Assembly (NCBI GenBank): GCA_003313425.1
Contig: NHZP01000012.1
Span: forward strand, 1,302,001 to 1,366,000
Length of the DNA: 64,000 nucleotides
Source of the DNA: Pseudopyrenochaeta lycopersici
Taxonomy: Eukaryota; Ascomycota; Dothideomycetes; Pleosporales; Pseudopyrenochaetaceae
Direction of reading: 5' to 3'
Below the pieces are notes generated by a model. That model made no database searches. It had not been told where the DNA came from and saw only the letters and a list, made by a program, of their open reading frames with translations. Made by a program: the position numbers and the translations under genes. Below, piece by piece: positions 1 through 10,752 of this stretch (positions are counted from its first letter, which is position 1; each line of letters opens with the position of its first letter).

Positions 1-1
1 C

Positions 2-238
2 GTGAAGACCAGTAGTATCACGAGCCAGGGGAAGACTACTAATGTCTCTAGTCTCTCCAGAAGTACATCTGTGTCGAGGCCAAGTTTAAGAGAGAAGAAA
101 CTCACGGGAACACTTCCAGACAATAGCACTACTGTCGACGACGCTATAGTAGAGAAGGATATGGAGGCGAGGGCTCTGGCTGTGAGCACTTTAAGGGCTG
201 AAAGGGCAGCTAGCAGGAGAAAGAGTATGATGCTGTAG
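2..238 (+). CDS. C-terminal end of an unknown protein (5' end outside window)
   Basis: An open frame runs in from the left edge and stops with TAG at 236-238. The 78 visible residues are rich in Ser, Thr, Lys and Arg and look disordered, with an alanine/arginine-rich, possibly helical end (residues about 51-75) and the C-terminus RRKSMML. There is no ATG at the start of the visible frame and no acceptor that would fix a start, so this is treated as the last exon of a gene lying mostly outside the window. No domain is recognisable and no function is proposed. It faces the next gene convergently, with about 240 bases between the two stop codons. Confidence 0.55.
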   Translation: MKTSSITSQGKTTNVSSLSRSTSVSRPSLREKKLTGTLPDNSTTVDDAIVEKDMEARALAVSTLRAERAASRRKSMML

Positions 239-479
239 GTAAATTGTACTCTGTTGGATATCAGATGTGCAATCTAGATGTGGCTACGACTTGGATTCTG
301 GCGTTCTGGTCGCTCTTGTTTCTCATGGCGATGGCGTTTCGCGATGATACCTAAACCCCATCTAAGAATAGGGGCGTTCGTTCTTGCGGCTATATATCAC
401 TTGGTTCACGAAGACAGCATCTTCACCGGCATTTAGAAACATTGTACTTGTGTGCATAAGCAAATTCCTAATCCAAATT

Positions 480-1255
480 TCATATCCCCTTTCCCTTCGC
501 CTTGCCCTCGCTTTTACTGCTCCCTTCAGCCTTCAACTTCTTCAACGAATCCATATCAATAATCCTCAACTCCGTCCTGGCCCACAGCACAATCATACAT
601 ATCAACAACGGCAAATACCCGCCCCCAACCATAAAACCCTCACTCCACTCTGCTCCCTGCCACAACTCTAATAGCGCTAGCACGCCACCCACCGCTCTGT
701 TCGCCACCACAATGTTTTCAGCCAGCAGATCCGCGAGCTCGGTCGATATATACGGCACAGGTCGTCGTCCCGGTTTCGTAGCTTGTTTGTCCCACGGCGC
801 GACCTTAGCGCCGCGCGTGAACGTATTGGCCGGCTTGCCTTTAATTGCTGCGCTTCCTGCTTTGCTCTTCGTATCTACCACGGCGACTTCTTGCGGTGGG
901 AGCGGCAGGAAGTACAGCGTGTAGGCGCTTGCGAGGAGACTTGCGATGGCGAGCACACTCGGCAGAACGGTTGTCAGGCTGAAGAGGCGCGGGATGTAGA
1001 GTACAATGGGCGCGAGGGGTAGGACGAGGAGGAGCAGTGTGTATGTGTGTGTTACAGAGGTGTCGTGCGAGGAGAGTGTTGAGATGAGGTTTGCTTGGTC
1101 TGATGGGAGGCGTTAGAAAGAAAAAAAAATTTCCTCTGAAGTTTTAAGCAGCGTGTAAAGTAGGTACCTTGCTCGTCCATACCAGCCTCGACCGCATCCT
1201 CATCATCGGATTCAGAAGGATATTTGAACGTCTTGCGTAGACGTTGTGCAGCCAT
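480..1255 (-). CDS. Small predicted multi-pass membrane protein, unknown function
   Basis: Two exons, 1255-1168 and 1099-480, join in frame to give 235 residues. The 68-nt intron has a GTACCT donor and a CCATCAG acceptor. The start is the first ATG of the acidic N-terminus (MAAQRLRKTF, then a Glu/Asp cluster at about 15-24). Three hydrophobic segments are visible at about 48-66, 73-95 and 185-205, separated by a polar stretch containing a Thr-Lys-Pro-Gly-Arg-Arg-Pro turn. The tail is Lys/Ser/Gly-rich (KGKGI end). This looks like an organelle or ER membrane protein conserved in filamentous fungi, but I do not recognise the family. The splice model is well supported because both exons are open and the joined frame continues straight into the first membrane segment. 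Confidence 0.7.
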
Positions 1256-2309
1256 CTTCCTTTCCCGCTTCTAGCTTCCTCAACGTGTCGCGGGGCAGAA
1301 GACAAATATACAGTGCTAGCAGCAGCAGGCAGCAGCTTCTCGATGACCGTAGTGAAATGTGGCTTCTTATAATAATCGCGTAACCACGTTCCGACGCGCG
1401 GGTGAGCGGGAATGCCAGATACGGTGACGTTTGTGGGGGGGAAGCATGGACCAATTCTGGACCCTGCATTGTCCACGCACCGAGGCACCAAGGACGAAGG
1501 GGACTTCAAAGGGGCGTCCGCCAACCTCCAAGCACAATACTGCCATGGGATCCCAAATCGCATATGAAAGTTTTGATTTCTCTTGAAAATGCATAACACT
1601 GCTTCCTTGTCGATTTGTACGCAGATCGCTCCAGGTAGACGACCATTGTTCTCCCCCATTTGCTTGATTCATCACCATTTCACCCAATGGATGGTAAGGC
1701 ATGGTGCAGTAGCAAAACTAAGATTGCTCCATCTCCCAAGCTTCCAAGCATAAGGTTAAGACGTACCATGTGCCGATAGTGGCTAGAGGCATTAGATCAT
1801 GTGTATTTGTTGCCTTCACTTTGGTCTGGTTTAGGCTTGGAGCACAACTCTCCGACCATGTTGACCCTCCTGATCCCTTGTCTTTTCTTAGGTCATCAAT
1901 CTGAGACTTTTCTACACTGCTATCATTTGCCTCCTTGGTTAGACTCTTTCCCAAACCTCTTTGCTTTGCGTATTGGCCTTCTGAGTCTGTAATTCATCGT
2001 ATTCACACATGTGAATCTTACCAAAGTAAATTAATGACAAAAGTCATGCTGACCATGCGGGGAGATAATGATTGTACAATAATTATGGGGGTTCGATTCT
2101 CTGAGATAATCAACATAACGTGATGATAACAAGATCGGTCGGACGAAGGTATATACAGGTGGTGTGCATGTCCAATGCACGACAGTACCTCTGACAAGGC
2201 TGCTAAAAATCCCAAAGACCCATGGTATCTCCCGAAACGCCAGACCGCAATGCTATCATAATCGTAAAATCATAGGATATCTCGTAAACGCCAATGCATC
2301 TTCCTGTTG
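1256..2309. other. Intergenic, no gene recognised
   Basis: This is the 5' side of the membrane-protein gene and the 3' side of the rhodopsin-MFS gene. Several overlapping open frames of 60-171 codons occur on both strands around 1144-1700, but none has a recognisable domain or splice partner, and they overlap each other. Bases about 1960-2300 are more AT-rich and hold nothing I can name. Confidence 0.5.
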
Positions 2310-5107
2310 TTACCTACTACTGGCGCTACTCAAAGAGCTAGGCGTACGCGTTCGCACGGGTTCAATAGCCATGCTTCCGCTCCTCGGTGCAAGGCCCTCA
2401 GGCCAACTGCGCCGCTCCCGGTGCTCGACAGAAGGTAATTGATCGTTGTTGTTATCTTTCTGCCAGCTGAGGCCTTTCTTCGCCTTGCTCCATCTCTTCG
2501 GCTTCTTCTCGCCTGTCAAATCCTTTCTTTTCTCCTCCGCTTCTGATTCTCGCCTTGTCTGCTCGTCACGCACAGGATCGGATAAAGCTCGTGATGCAGG
2601 GAGCGCGTTAAGCCATACAGGGTAGAGAGTACCAGCGGCGTAAGCCGCAACGATGACGCAGAATGCGAACTGTGCGTTGTGGATCTTGAGTGCGGCGAAC
2701 ATAATAGGTGGAAACACTGCTCCACCGCCAATAGCTGCAGTCAGAAGAACTGAGGCATCCTTAGTGTGCTTGCCCATACCACGTATGCCTTGAGCAAATA
2801 TTTGTGGGAATAATGGGCCTTCGAAGAACATGATCATGACGATTATAACAGCACCGCCGCTCCCAGTTATTTTCATTGCTGCCACAGCAAAAGCAAGAGC
2901 TCCAAGGTAGAAGAACATTAAACTGAAACGTGGCCTGATCCATATGTCAAGAAGGGCGGCAAGGAATCGGGACACAGCGAAGGCAGTGTGGCCATATGCT
3001 TGATGTGCAACGATGTCGGTGCTTGGAGCAACTCGATTCATGAATTCGGAATAGGAGGTAGAGGTAGACTCTTGGCCGCCAACGTAGCAGAACTGAGAGA
3101 AGACTGCCATTCCGAGGCCTATCCAGAGAACCTTGATAGGCCTCCGGCCAATGTTGATAGTTGCTTCACGTGCAACGGGCACAGTACGCTGGCTGGCATG
3201 TTCGAGTTCCTCGTCGGTGGCCTCGGGAAGTGGTACATAAAAGTAGATGATGGCGAGGGCGATGTTGAAGAATGAGATGCCGAGATATGTCCACTGCACG
3301 TCAATCAAGCTTCCTGCGTTTGCAGGAAATAGCACCTTTTTCGCCAGCAATGGTGAAACTATTGTGCCGACTGCTTGCACGCCTTGTGATAGGTTCAATC
3401 GAACCTCTGCGTACTCAGGCGGACCGCAAAGCGCTATAAAGGGGTTGGCACTAAGCTCTAGCGTCGACAGGCCTGCTCCTGTAATAAAGTTCGAGACCAA
3501 GAAAGCGGGGAAAGAGTTGAGAACAGCAGAGGGCCAGAAGACGAGTGTTCCACAGGCGTAGACTGAGAGACCCACCATATAGCAGGCTTTGAAACCCCAA
3601 GCTTTGAAGACGATGCGCCCAAAGGTCAAAGGTCCAATGATGTAGCCGACGTAGTAAGCACTGTGCTGTCCAACGGTTTGCCAGTCATTCATGCGAGCGA
3701 CCTCTTGGAAGCGCGAGTTGAGCACGTCTAGGAAACCATAGGCGAAACCCCAGATGAAGAACAGGATTGTGACCATGAGCACAGGATAAACAGACTCTCG
3801 ATTGCTTCGCAGGGTGATGTTTTTCTTCTGTCCTGTGTCCACGAAGTCGAAGAATGTTATTGATTGGCGGCGGGTGCGCGTTGTTGTGGCATACGTAACG
3901 GCTGTGTTGGTAGGGTTCAACCGCGGCATCTCATTCATTTCGGGCGTAGTAAGGAAGTCCATCATGCCCATGGGGTCATCATCGCCGCCGTTACCCCGTG
4001 CTGGGGGAGGCTTGCCGAGTGGGGACACGGGCGGTGTCAGAGGGTCCGATCGTCTTCGAGAGTCGAGGATGTCTGGATGAAGGACAGGCTCGTCACTTGT
4101 GTGTGTCGCTGATGGGTCGCGCATGGTAGTGTGGTCAAGAACCCAGCTTGGTAAGAACCTCCTGACCAGCGGCTTGAGTGCAGGCACACATCCACACATG
4201 ATGCCAAGGTTGATCTCCACAGCACTCCACATGAAGGAGAGGGACGCAAACCATCCAAAGTCACCGGTGTTCCTTTGCTCATTTCCAGTCTCTGACTTCT
4301 GGGCTTGCGCAGCTTCAAGAGTGTCGCGCTGAGCATCCTGCAGGTATGCGATACGAACGACGTCGACGACAGCTACGAAGATACCGAAGCCAAAAGTGAT
4401 GACCAGGATGATCTTTTGCTTTTTTGGCAATCGCATGCTGGTAAGAATTGGCATAGGCAGGAACAGAATAGCCAGATCCGTAATGATGTTGAGTGGGGCT
4501 GATGACAGATATATGGTAACAATGTTGGTGCAAGTGGCAGAAGCGGGAACAGGTGAAGCCCAAGCGGCAGTGACCGGTCGACATTGGAGGATGTTGAGGA
4601 TAGTCAGGGCGAGTCCTCCCACGTTCACGACGATCAATGTTGCAATCGTGGCCCAGCGGAAGACTTTCTGCGTCTCGGACAGGGTCAAGTAGAAGAGGAG
4701 GATTGATGTCTTGGTGATCATCAAGGCTGGGTTCTTGGGGGCGTTAGTGCTGACAGCGACATACAAAGGAACCAACATACGTAGAGAACTGAGAAGACAT
4801 AAGAAGCCTGCTTCATCGATCGAAGCCAATCTGACGGTATATCTTCCTGTCGCCTGCCCAGTCCCTTGGTTGTGCCATAGCAAATGGCGAAGGAGGCTCC
4901 AAATGCCAACAACCAGGCTATGATCATGGTGTAGTCGTCCCATCCTGGCTTTCTCACCACGGCAAACCTCGAGATCAAACGAAGGCCCACGAAGAGGGTG
5001 CAGAGGGCCAGGGTCGCGGCCGTTACGCCCATGACCACAGGGCCTCTGGTGGGGAAGTCGCCATTGGGATCCATGGTCGCCATCTCTTGCGCTGGGCTGT
5101 GTACCAT
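2310..5107 (-). CDS. Fungal rhodopsin-domain / FucP-type MFS transporter fusion protein
   Basis: Two exons, 5107-4781 and 4733-2310, give 916 residues. The 47-nt intron has a GTATGT donor, an ACTAAC branch point and a CCAAG acceptor. Residues about 20-305 form a fungal rhodopsin domain of the PTH11-like class (Pfam Fung_rhodopsin): seven hydrophobic segments, the hallmark GWDDYTM at 55-61 and KGLGRRQ at 81-87. A charged, Pro-rich linker (about 306-420) leads to a second membrane domain (about 421-815) of the L-fucose/glucose-galactose permease branch of MFS. That domain shows the FIWGF...LDVLN signature near 435-448, ANPF(I/A)ALCGPPE near 538-548, and a second-half PLFPQIFAQGI segment. A basic Ser/Arg tail ends the protein. 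A second possible start lies eight codons in. The two domains share one long uninterrupted exon, so the fusion does not rest on a guessed intron. The likely role is plasma-membrane sugar transport coupled to a receptor-like module. The substrate is not determined by sequence. Confidence 0.85.
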
Positions 5108-8100
5108 GCACTGATGACCATGATCCGCTTAGAGGGTCAAGCGGGTTATCGTGGTCGTGGACGTGGTGGAAACTTGTGCTCAGGCCACAGCATTCTCTGG
5201 CGCCAGCCTTCTCGAGGTCGTGGGGATTCGGCGCAGCTTGACGAAGAGTGCAGAAGCGAGCGATGGCTGATGTGTGACTGGGGGGACGTTGTCGCAGGCG
5301 GCAACTGGCCTAATACCGAGTATCAACAGGGTGAAGGGCAGGATGAGTAAAGGGCAGACGCGGTGTCGGGTCTTTCAACCCCACAAATACCGCACTGTTC
5401 AGCCGCGCGCGCAGGCGAGTGAAGTGGAGTTTGCATCGCTGCGGGTAGGCGAGGTGGTTGACGGTACGGGACCGTGTCAGGCCGGCAGAGTATCCTTGTG
5501 ACGTTATTGGAGAGGGAGCGATGAACCATGTGGAGAGGACGCCATTTCGTCACCACCACAGGCTCGGCTGAATCCCACCGCAATCCCAGCCTTCGCATTG
5601 GCCTCGCCTTGGCCTTGGCCGGTCACGGAGGCGATTTTGCACACTTTTCACACGGCCTGGCCGAGCGGATGCGACTCGCAACTCCTCTTGACACGTCCGC
5701 TGCGAGCCTTTCGCGAGAGTTTTTGCATGTGTTGTGAGCGTGTCGCGGTTGCTATTTACCACTTTGGAGCACATGGGGTCGGCGCGCTCAACACCATGCC
5801 CCTACTACGGCACATAGCACGGCACACACACACACCATGACTCTCTTGTTGAACAAGAGCATGCAAGTCAAGCTTTGATCCGCTGGATCCTGTGCGCCCA
5901 AACTAATGCTACAGCCCCGAGCAAACAGCCGCACTCCAGGTTCAACCCCAGACGCCTCCTTGCCCTATCGACCGCACGATGGGCTGCGAGATATCGCTTG
6001 GAGGAACTTAACGCGGTTAGCAGGCAAGCGCGCATTGATCGTCCCAAACGATCTCGACCCAGCCTCCGGGGGACCACATCTGCCTTCTGGGGCGAGCCTG
6101 GGGCCGGTGAACGCTAAGGGCGTTAGGCGCCATCGAGGCGGTTCTTGGGCAGTCATGTGAACGCGAATGGGACAGAGCCTCAAGCTCAGGCTGAACGCAG
6201 GCTTTCATTTCGGGCCGTGAGAATTTGGCCGAGCAGATGTCACTCCTGTAAACCCAAAGGTTTTGTCGTGGAGTGTATCTATGTCTCGTAGATCTTTCGC
6301 ATCGACTAACAAAGTTTCGCCGTTATTACGTACATTCCCGTGCCGCCTTGGTTTCGAGGCGAGGTTCCACTAGGAGCATGTTTAAACTCCGAATGTCAGC
6401 CTCGGTTTTTCAGCATCGCCAAGAAACAACACTCTGTTGACGATACCAGAAAGAAGCTAATGATTGAAGTTCAATCGATCCACGATCATAACAATCACCT
6501 ACACTGAACAAGGAACTCGAAGTCAACCGTTTAGAGGACGACTCCCAGCCATAATAGCATTCAATGCTTCGCTAAACCACTTCGCCTTTTTCCAAAGCTC
6601 GCATCACTGCCATTATATTTTCTGTACAAATATGAACCCTATAATCACATTCTACAGTCTCAATCACCATACAGCCTTATTGACTTCAAAAGTTGTGTTT
6701 AGCGGTATATCGATACTGTTGCTCCAAACTCGACATCGTTCAGCCCAGCTTAACGGCGCTCCTTTTCCCAGAAGCTTCTAGTATACCTCCGTTTGACAAC
6801 AATCATGAAATTTTCTCGATTGCTTTCGTGATACCGGATCCTGTGAAAACCCTTCAGTTCCCTAGCTGGGCGCTTGATGAAGGAAGAAATTTTGCGGCAC
6901 GTACATCTGCACTACCTCAAAACCCGTTTAATTTGCCAGTATTGGAAACAGACACGATAGCAAAAGGCAGCTTTCCCTCCAAGTATATCCATGGCATGCA
7001 CTGGTCGCGTTTCAAGTCAGAGTTGTAGGTTCTATGCTCTGTGCATCTAGAGCCCGATGAAGACATGTTTTAATCAGACGCCCGTTACAGAAAAGTCTGT
7101 ATGGGACTTCACATGACTACAACTAATGTGTAGAATCCTCAATACCCTGACGCCTAACACGAGCCACCGAGACATCTTCGCTTCGAAGCGGACAGCCGCT
7201 TTTGGGGCGGCTTAAAAACTGGGTATTGATGTCTACGTACCGGGTCATTCCTGGGAGAATTGTCTTCCTCGCGGGTTGATGCTGCTTTCGAGTTCGAACG
7301 GCAAGCCAATAGCTGGTAAGGTGTCGGTACATACACGCTCATTTGCCTTTTCAAACTACTTTCCCAGGTGCAATAATTTAGACTCCCTTCCTAAGCCGTT
7401 GCAGACCAATGATGTCCTTGGCAGGACAGAGTCGCTCAGCAGCACTATCAGTGTTTCCGTTCCATAATTGCGCAGTCCCCCCTTCGACTGTCTGGAGGTG
7501 ATCTATTGGTTATTCTGCGAGGGAACGCTTCTTGATGGTCTGAGAAATGGAAAATGTTGTATCATCTTAGTAAGTTAAGATTCTGACATACTTGTTTATC
7601 AGATCGAGGGAACCAGTCGAGTCCCGTCATCGCCACCACAGAGCATGGCTCAAGCTGAGATCGTGCACACAAAGTGCTCTTTTATTGGTTGTAGCCACTG
7701 AGAGCCAGGCCTCCCAGAGTGTGGCAAGCATCCATAGGGAAAGTCGTATCATTGCTTGAGTAACTCACAAGAAGAAGCAACGGATAGGCCGGTAATTCGA
7801 AGGACCTAGCATCGTATGCATGACGACATTCTTCTTATCACCAATTAGGAGGCCTTGGATGTAGTGACGCTTTCCACGACTCGCCTGCCGTCACACCGCG
7901 GGGACGATGGTGTTGAAGCGGGGCAATTAGCTTCGCGGGGTTCCTGCAGATCCATGAGCTCTGTCGTGTATAGATACACCGAACACGACGGTATTGTACA
8001 ACTAGTCAACCTACTCTGGCTCTGAACACCCGAAGATATACCGGGCTTAGTATACTCTTTCTTCGATTACCCGAAGATGTACCGAGCTCAGAACCCTCTT

Positions 8101-8199
8101 CTTGAACCATGGCCATCAATGCTGGTTCTTGCTTTTGTAAATCCCGATCACTCACGCTACCATCGGCATAGTTGAACTCTCAGACACATCCCACTCTAC
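5108..8199. other. 3.1 kb gene-poor stretch
   Basis: It contains the 5' region of the rhodopsin-MFS gene and that of the rhamnosidase. Open frames of up to 111 codons exist (for example near 6464-7028 on the + strand), but they lack a convincing start plus domain or splice partner. A TGGCCGAGCGG box near 5657 resembles a Pol III A box but has no matching B box downstream. The only structure I can support is the duplicated element at 8028-8108. Confidence 0.5.
8028..8108. repeat. Imperfect 41-bp tandem duplication upstream of the rhamnosidase gene
   Basis: Two copies begin with ACCCGAAGAT (8028 and 8069). They share ACCCGAAGATRTACCGRGCT and then diverge, each ending in a CTCTT-CTTCG/CTTG-like stretch. 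By eye they match at roughly three quarters of positions. The second copy ends about 90 bases before the start codon at 8200, so it could be a duplicated regulatory site or 5' UTR element. Confidence 0.6.
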
Positions 8200-10752
8200 A
8201 TGCTCAAAATGGATGCGTCCTTTCTCGATACACAATGGATCTGGCATCCAAATTGGATTGACCATAGCAATGATAGTGCCGGCGGATTTGTTCATTTCCG
8301 GAAGGGGCTGAATCTAGAGACAGTTCCTGAGTGTCCTCTCAAAATTCAGATCACGGCCGACACAAAGTACAAGTTGTTTGTAAACAGCAACTTGGTTCAT
8401 GCCGGCCCGGTAAAAGGGGATGAGCACATGTGGTTCTACGACGAAATCGATATACAACCCTTTTTGAAGATTGGTGCCAACTGCATCAGCGTCAGAGTTT
8501 TGCGCTTATTCTATGCCACGCCGTATGCGACCAGCTTTCCCCGGCTGCTGATTCCAGGCCTGTTCGTCAGGACTCCAGATATGCGCCAACGCGAGGCGTT
8601 CGGCCTTCAGAGCGACGCGACCTGGGAATCTGCGCTCGACTTAACTACTGTACTACGCATTGATCAGAAAGAGGACGACTTTCTGCATACATATGAGGAC
8701 GTTGATGACACTCGTGGGTCTACAATGTCGTGGGTGCCAGCACGTTGCTTACAACTATCCTCAACTCATGGTCTAGCTCCGCCATGGGTGCTTACACCTC
8801 GAATGATACCAACCACTAAACCCATCGCTGTGTATTTCAAGGCTGTTCACAATATTCGGAGCTCTATACCTCGCGCAGGCTGGGAAGACATACTCCTTAT
8901 GAAGGGCTCACAGACTGCCTCCGATTCCGCCAAAGCCCTACGTCTGCCTGCAGGTACTTCTCACCACATCGAGATTGAGGCAGAGCATCATCTCACGGCC
9001 ATGCTCTCGTTTCTATTTCAACGGCCTCGCCACTCAGGCAGCATCATACGGATTACGTATTCAGAGTGCTACGAAGACCAACCCGAGTTTGTACCTTATG
9101 TTCGCAAGAAAGGTGATCGAACAGACATCACGAAGCAATTGTTAGGACCTCAAGATAGTTATGCCTTCTCAGGCGAAGCAGGAGCTCCAACTGCCCTTGA
9201 CTTAGCTTATGCGAAAGACACGGGGCGCGCCGAAGTCTTTTCACCATTCCATTTCCGTACTCTACGCTTCCTGGCTCTCGACATTGATGTCTCGGAGAAA
9301 AGCGACCTCGTCATGGAGGGTCTCACAATGAAGGAGACACACTACCCATTGGAGGTCATTGGAAGCTTTGAGCTTTCATCCTCTACTTCTCACAGAGAGA
9401 TATATGACAATATGTGGAAGACGAGCGTCCAGACTTTGCTTAACTGTATGCATGACTGCTACGAGGACTGCCCATTCTATGAGCAGCTTCAGTATGCCAT
9501 GGATGCCAGGAGCTCCTGCCTCTTCACGTACGTTATCTCTGGTGACGATCGCATGGCCCGCCAGACGATCACACAATTGCACAACTCATACCGTCCCAAG
9601 TTGGGACTTATTGCAAGCCGCAGCCCAGCCCACCAATTGCAGATTATTCCTCACTTCTCACTGTTCTGGATTTGCATAGTGACCGATCATTTTGAACATT
9701 TCGCCGACGAAGCGTTCACCCGCCAATTTCTCTCTACTTGCGATGGCATACTAGAATCGTTCGCACGACGAGTAGACGCTACCATAGGACTGATTTCATC
9801 GAGCAAGGAAGAGATAGGAACGGCTTGGGACTTTGTGGATTGGGCCAACGAGTGGCGACCGATGGGCATACCTCCGGCTGCCCAGAGAACCGGCTTCCAG
9901 ACCTTTACCAACCTCATTTATGCATACACGCTGCAGAGCCTTGCTCGGGTTGTTACTCATCTCGGGCGTCCCACTCTGGGAGACGAATATTTGTCGCGAG
10001 CGCACTCTATTGTTGGTGCTGTCAGAGAGCATGCTTGGGATGGTACGAATTTCTCAGATGGTCTGGTCAAAACTGCAATTAAAGGGCAAGATTTCAGTCA
10101 GCACAACCAAGTCTGGGGCGTTTTGTGCGGTGCTGTAGAAGAAGAAGAGGCAAGAACCTTGCTGAGCCGCGCCCTGCTCCTCACTCAAGCCCAGGATCAT
10201 CTTCCAGAGTTAGGCGCAGCAACCTCTGGGCCAAACCAGGCGCCCAAGTTTACAAAGGCGTCTACAGCGATGTCATTATACGCTCTTCGAGCTATGTCCA
10301 AAGCCGGGGGTTCCGTTTACGATGATGCTTTCCATGGATTCTGGGGGCCTTGGAGGCACCAGTTGGCCCAGAACTTGACCACATGGTGCGAAGACGATGT
10401 TACCACTCGATCTGATTGCCATGCTTGGAGTTCCGTACCCCTTTACGAGTTCATGGTAGAGATTGCTGGTATAACCCCAGCCGCGCCAGGTTGGAAGGGT
10501 GTCGCTTTCAAGCCTCGCGTCAAACTGTTCCCAGACTTTGAGGCTAGCGTTCCATTAGGTGGTCTGTTGGCGGGAGGCGTTGCGAAGGTCAGTTGGGCGA
10601 CGGATACAGCAGGGGCGAGCGTGTATGTGAAATTGCAGCTTGAGAAGATTCCTAATAAGGAAGTCGCCATGCACGTGACATTTCCAGATGGGCATATTGA
10701 GGAGCATTTGGGGCAGACGATTTCGGTGAAATTCATCAATCCGGTAAATTGA
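8200..10752 (+). CDS. GH78-type alpha-L-rhamnosidase, intronless, no signal peptide
   Basis: A single open frame of 850 residues; a second ATG three codons later (8209) is an equally good start. The N-terminal third is a beta-rich domain that opens around WIWHP...DSAGGFVHFRK, as in bacterial and fungal rhamnosidases. The central alpha/alpha barrel carries the GH78 active-site strand DCPFYEQLQYAMD at about 423-435. There the family's acid residues map to D423, E428 and D435, followed downstream by SSKEEIGTAWDFVDW. The C-terminal region holds SDCHAWSS (H741) and the GITPAAPGWKGVAFKP turn typical before the closing beta domain. Enzymes of this family release terminal alpha-L-rhamnose from flavonoid glycosides, saponins or pectin fragments. 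There is no signal peptide, so the enzyme is predicted to be intracellular and to act on imported glycosides. It stands alone, with more than 2 kb of gene-free DNA on each side and the rhodopsin-FucP gene beyond. Confidence 0.88.
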   Translation: MLKMDASFLDTQWIWHPNWIDHSNDSAGGFVHFRKGLNLETVPECPLKIQITADTKYKLFVNSNLVHAGPVKGDEHMWFYDEIDIQPFLKIGANCISVRVLRLFYATPYATSFPRLLIPGLFVRTPDMRQREAFGLQSDATWESALDLTTVLRIDQKEDDFLHTYEDVDDTRGSTMSWVPARCLQLSSTHGLAPPWVLTPRMIPTTKPIAVYFKAVHNIRSSIPRAGWEDILLMKGSQTASDSAKALRLPAGTSHHIEIEAEHHLTAMLSFLFQRPRHSGSIIRITYSECYEDQPEFVPYVRKKGDRTDITKQLLGPQDSYAFSGEAGAPTALDLAYAKDTGRAEVFSPFHFRTLRFLALDIDVSEKSDLVMEGLTMKETHYPLEVIGSFELSSSTSHREIYDNMWKTSVQTLLNCMHDCYEDCPFYEQLQYAMDARSSCLFTYVISGDDRMARQTITQLHNSYRPKLGLIASRSPAHQLQIIPHFSLFWICIVTDHFEHFADEAFTRQFLSTCDGILESFARRVDATIGLISSSKEEIGTAWDFVDWANEWRPMGIPPAAQRTGFQTFTNLIYAYTLQSLARVVTHLGRPTLGDEYLSRAHSIVGAVREHAWDGTNFSDGLVKTAIKGQDFSQHNQVWGVLCGAVEEEEARTLLSRALLLTQAQDHLPELGAATSGPNQAPKFTKASTAMSLYALRAMSKAGGSVYDDAFHGFWGPWRHQLAQNLTTWCEDDVTTRSDCHAWSSVPLYEFMVEIAGITPAAPGWKGVAFKPRVKLFPDFEASVPLGGLLAGGVAKVSWATDTAGASVYVKLQLEKIPNKEVAMHVTFPDGHIEEHLGQTISVKFINPVN

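Noticed and set aside
1144..1659. 171-codon minus-strand open frame
   Set aside because: It overlaps exon 1 and the intron of the membrane-protein gene in another frame and shows no domain.
2089..2110. GGTTCGATTC sequence resembling a tRNA B box
   Set aside because: There is no A box or cloverleaf pairing upstream.
5640..5730. TGGCCGAGCGG box resembling the A box of a Ser/Leu tRNA
   Set aside because: No GGTTCRANTCC-type B box or acceptor-stem pairing follows within the expected distance.
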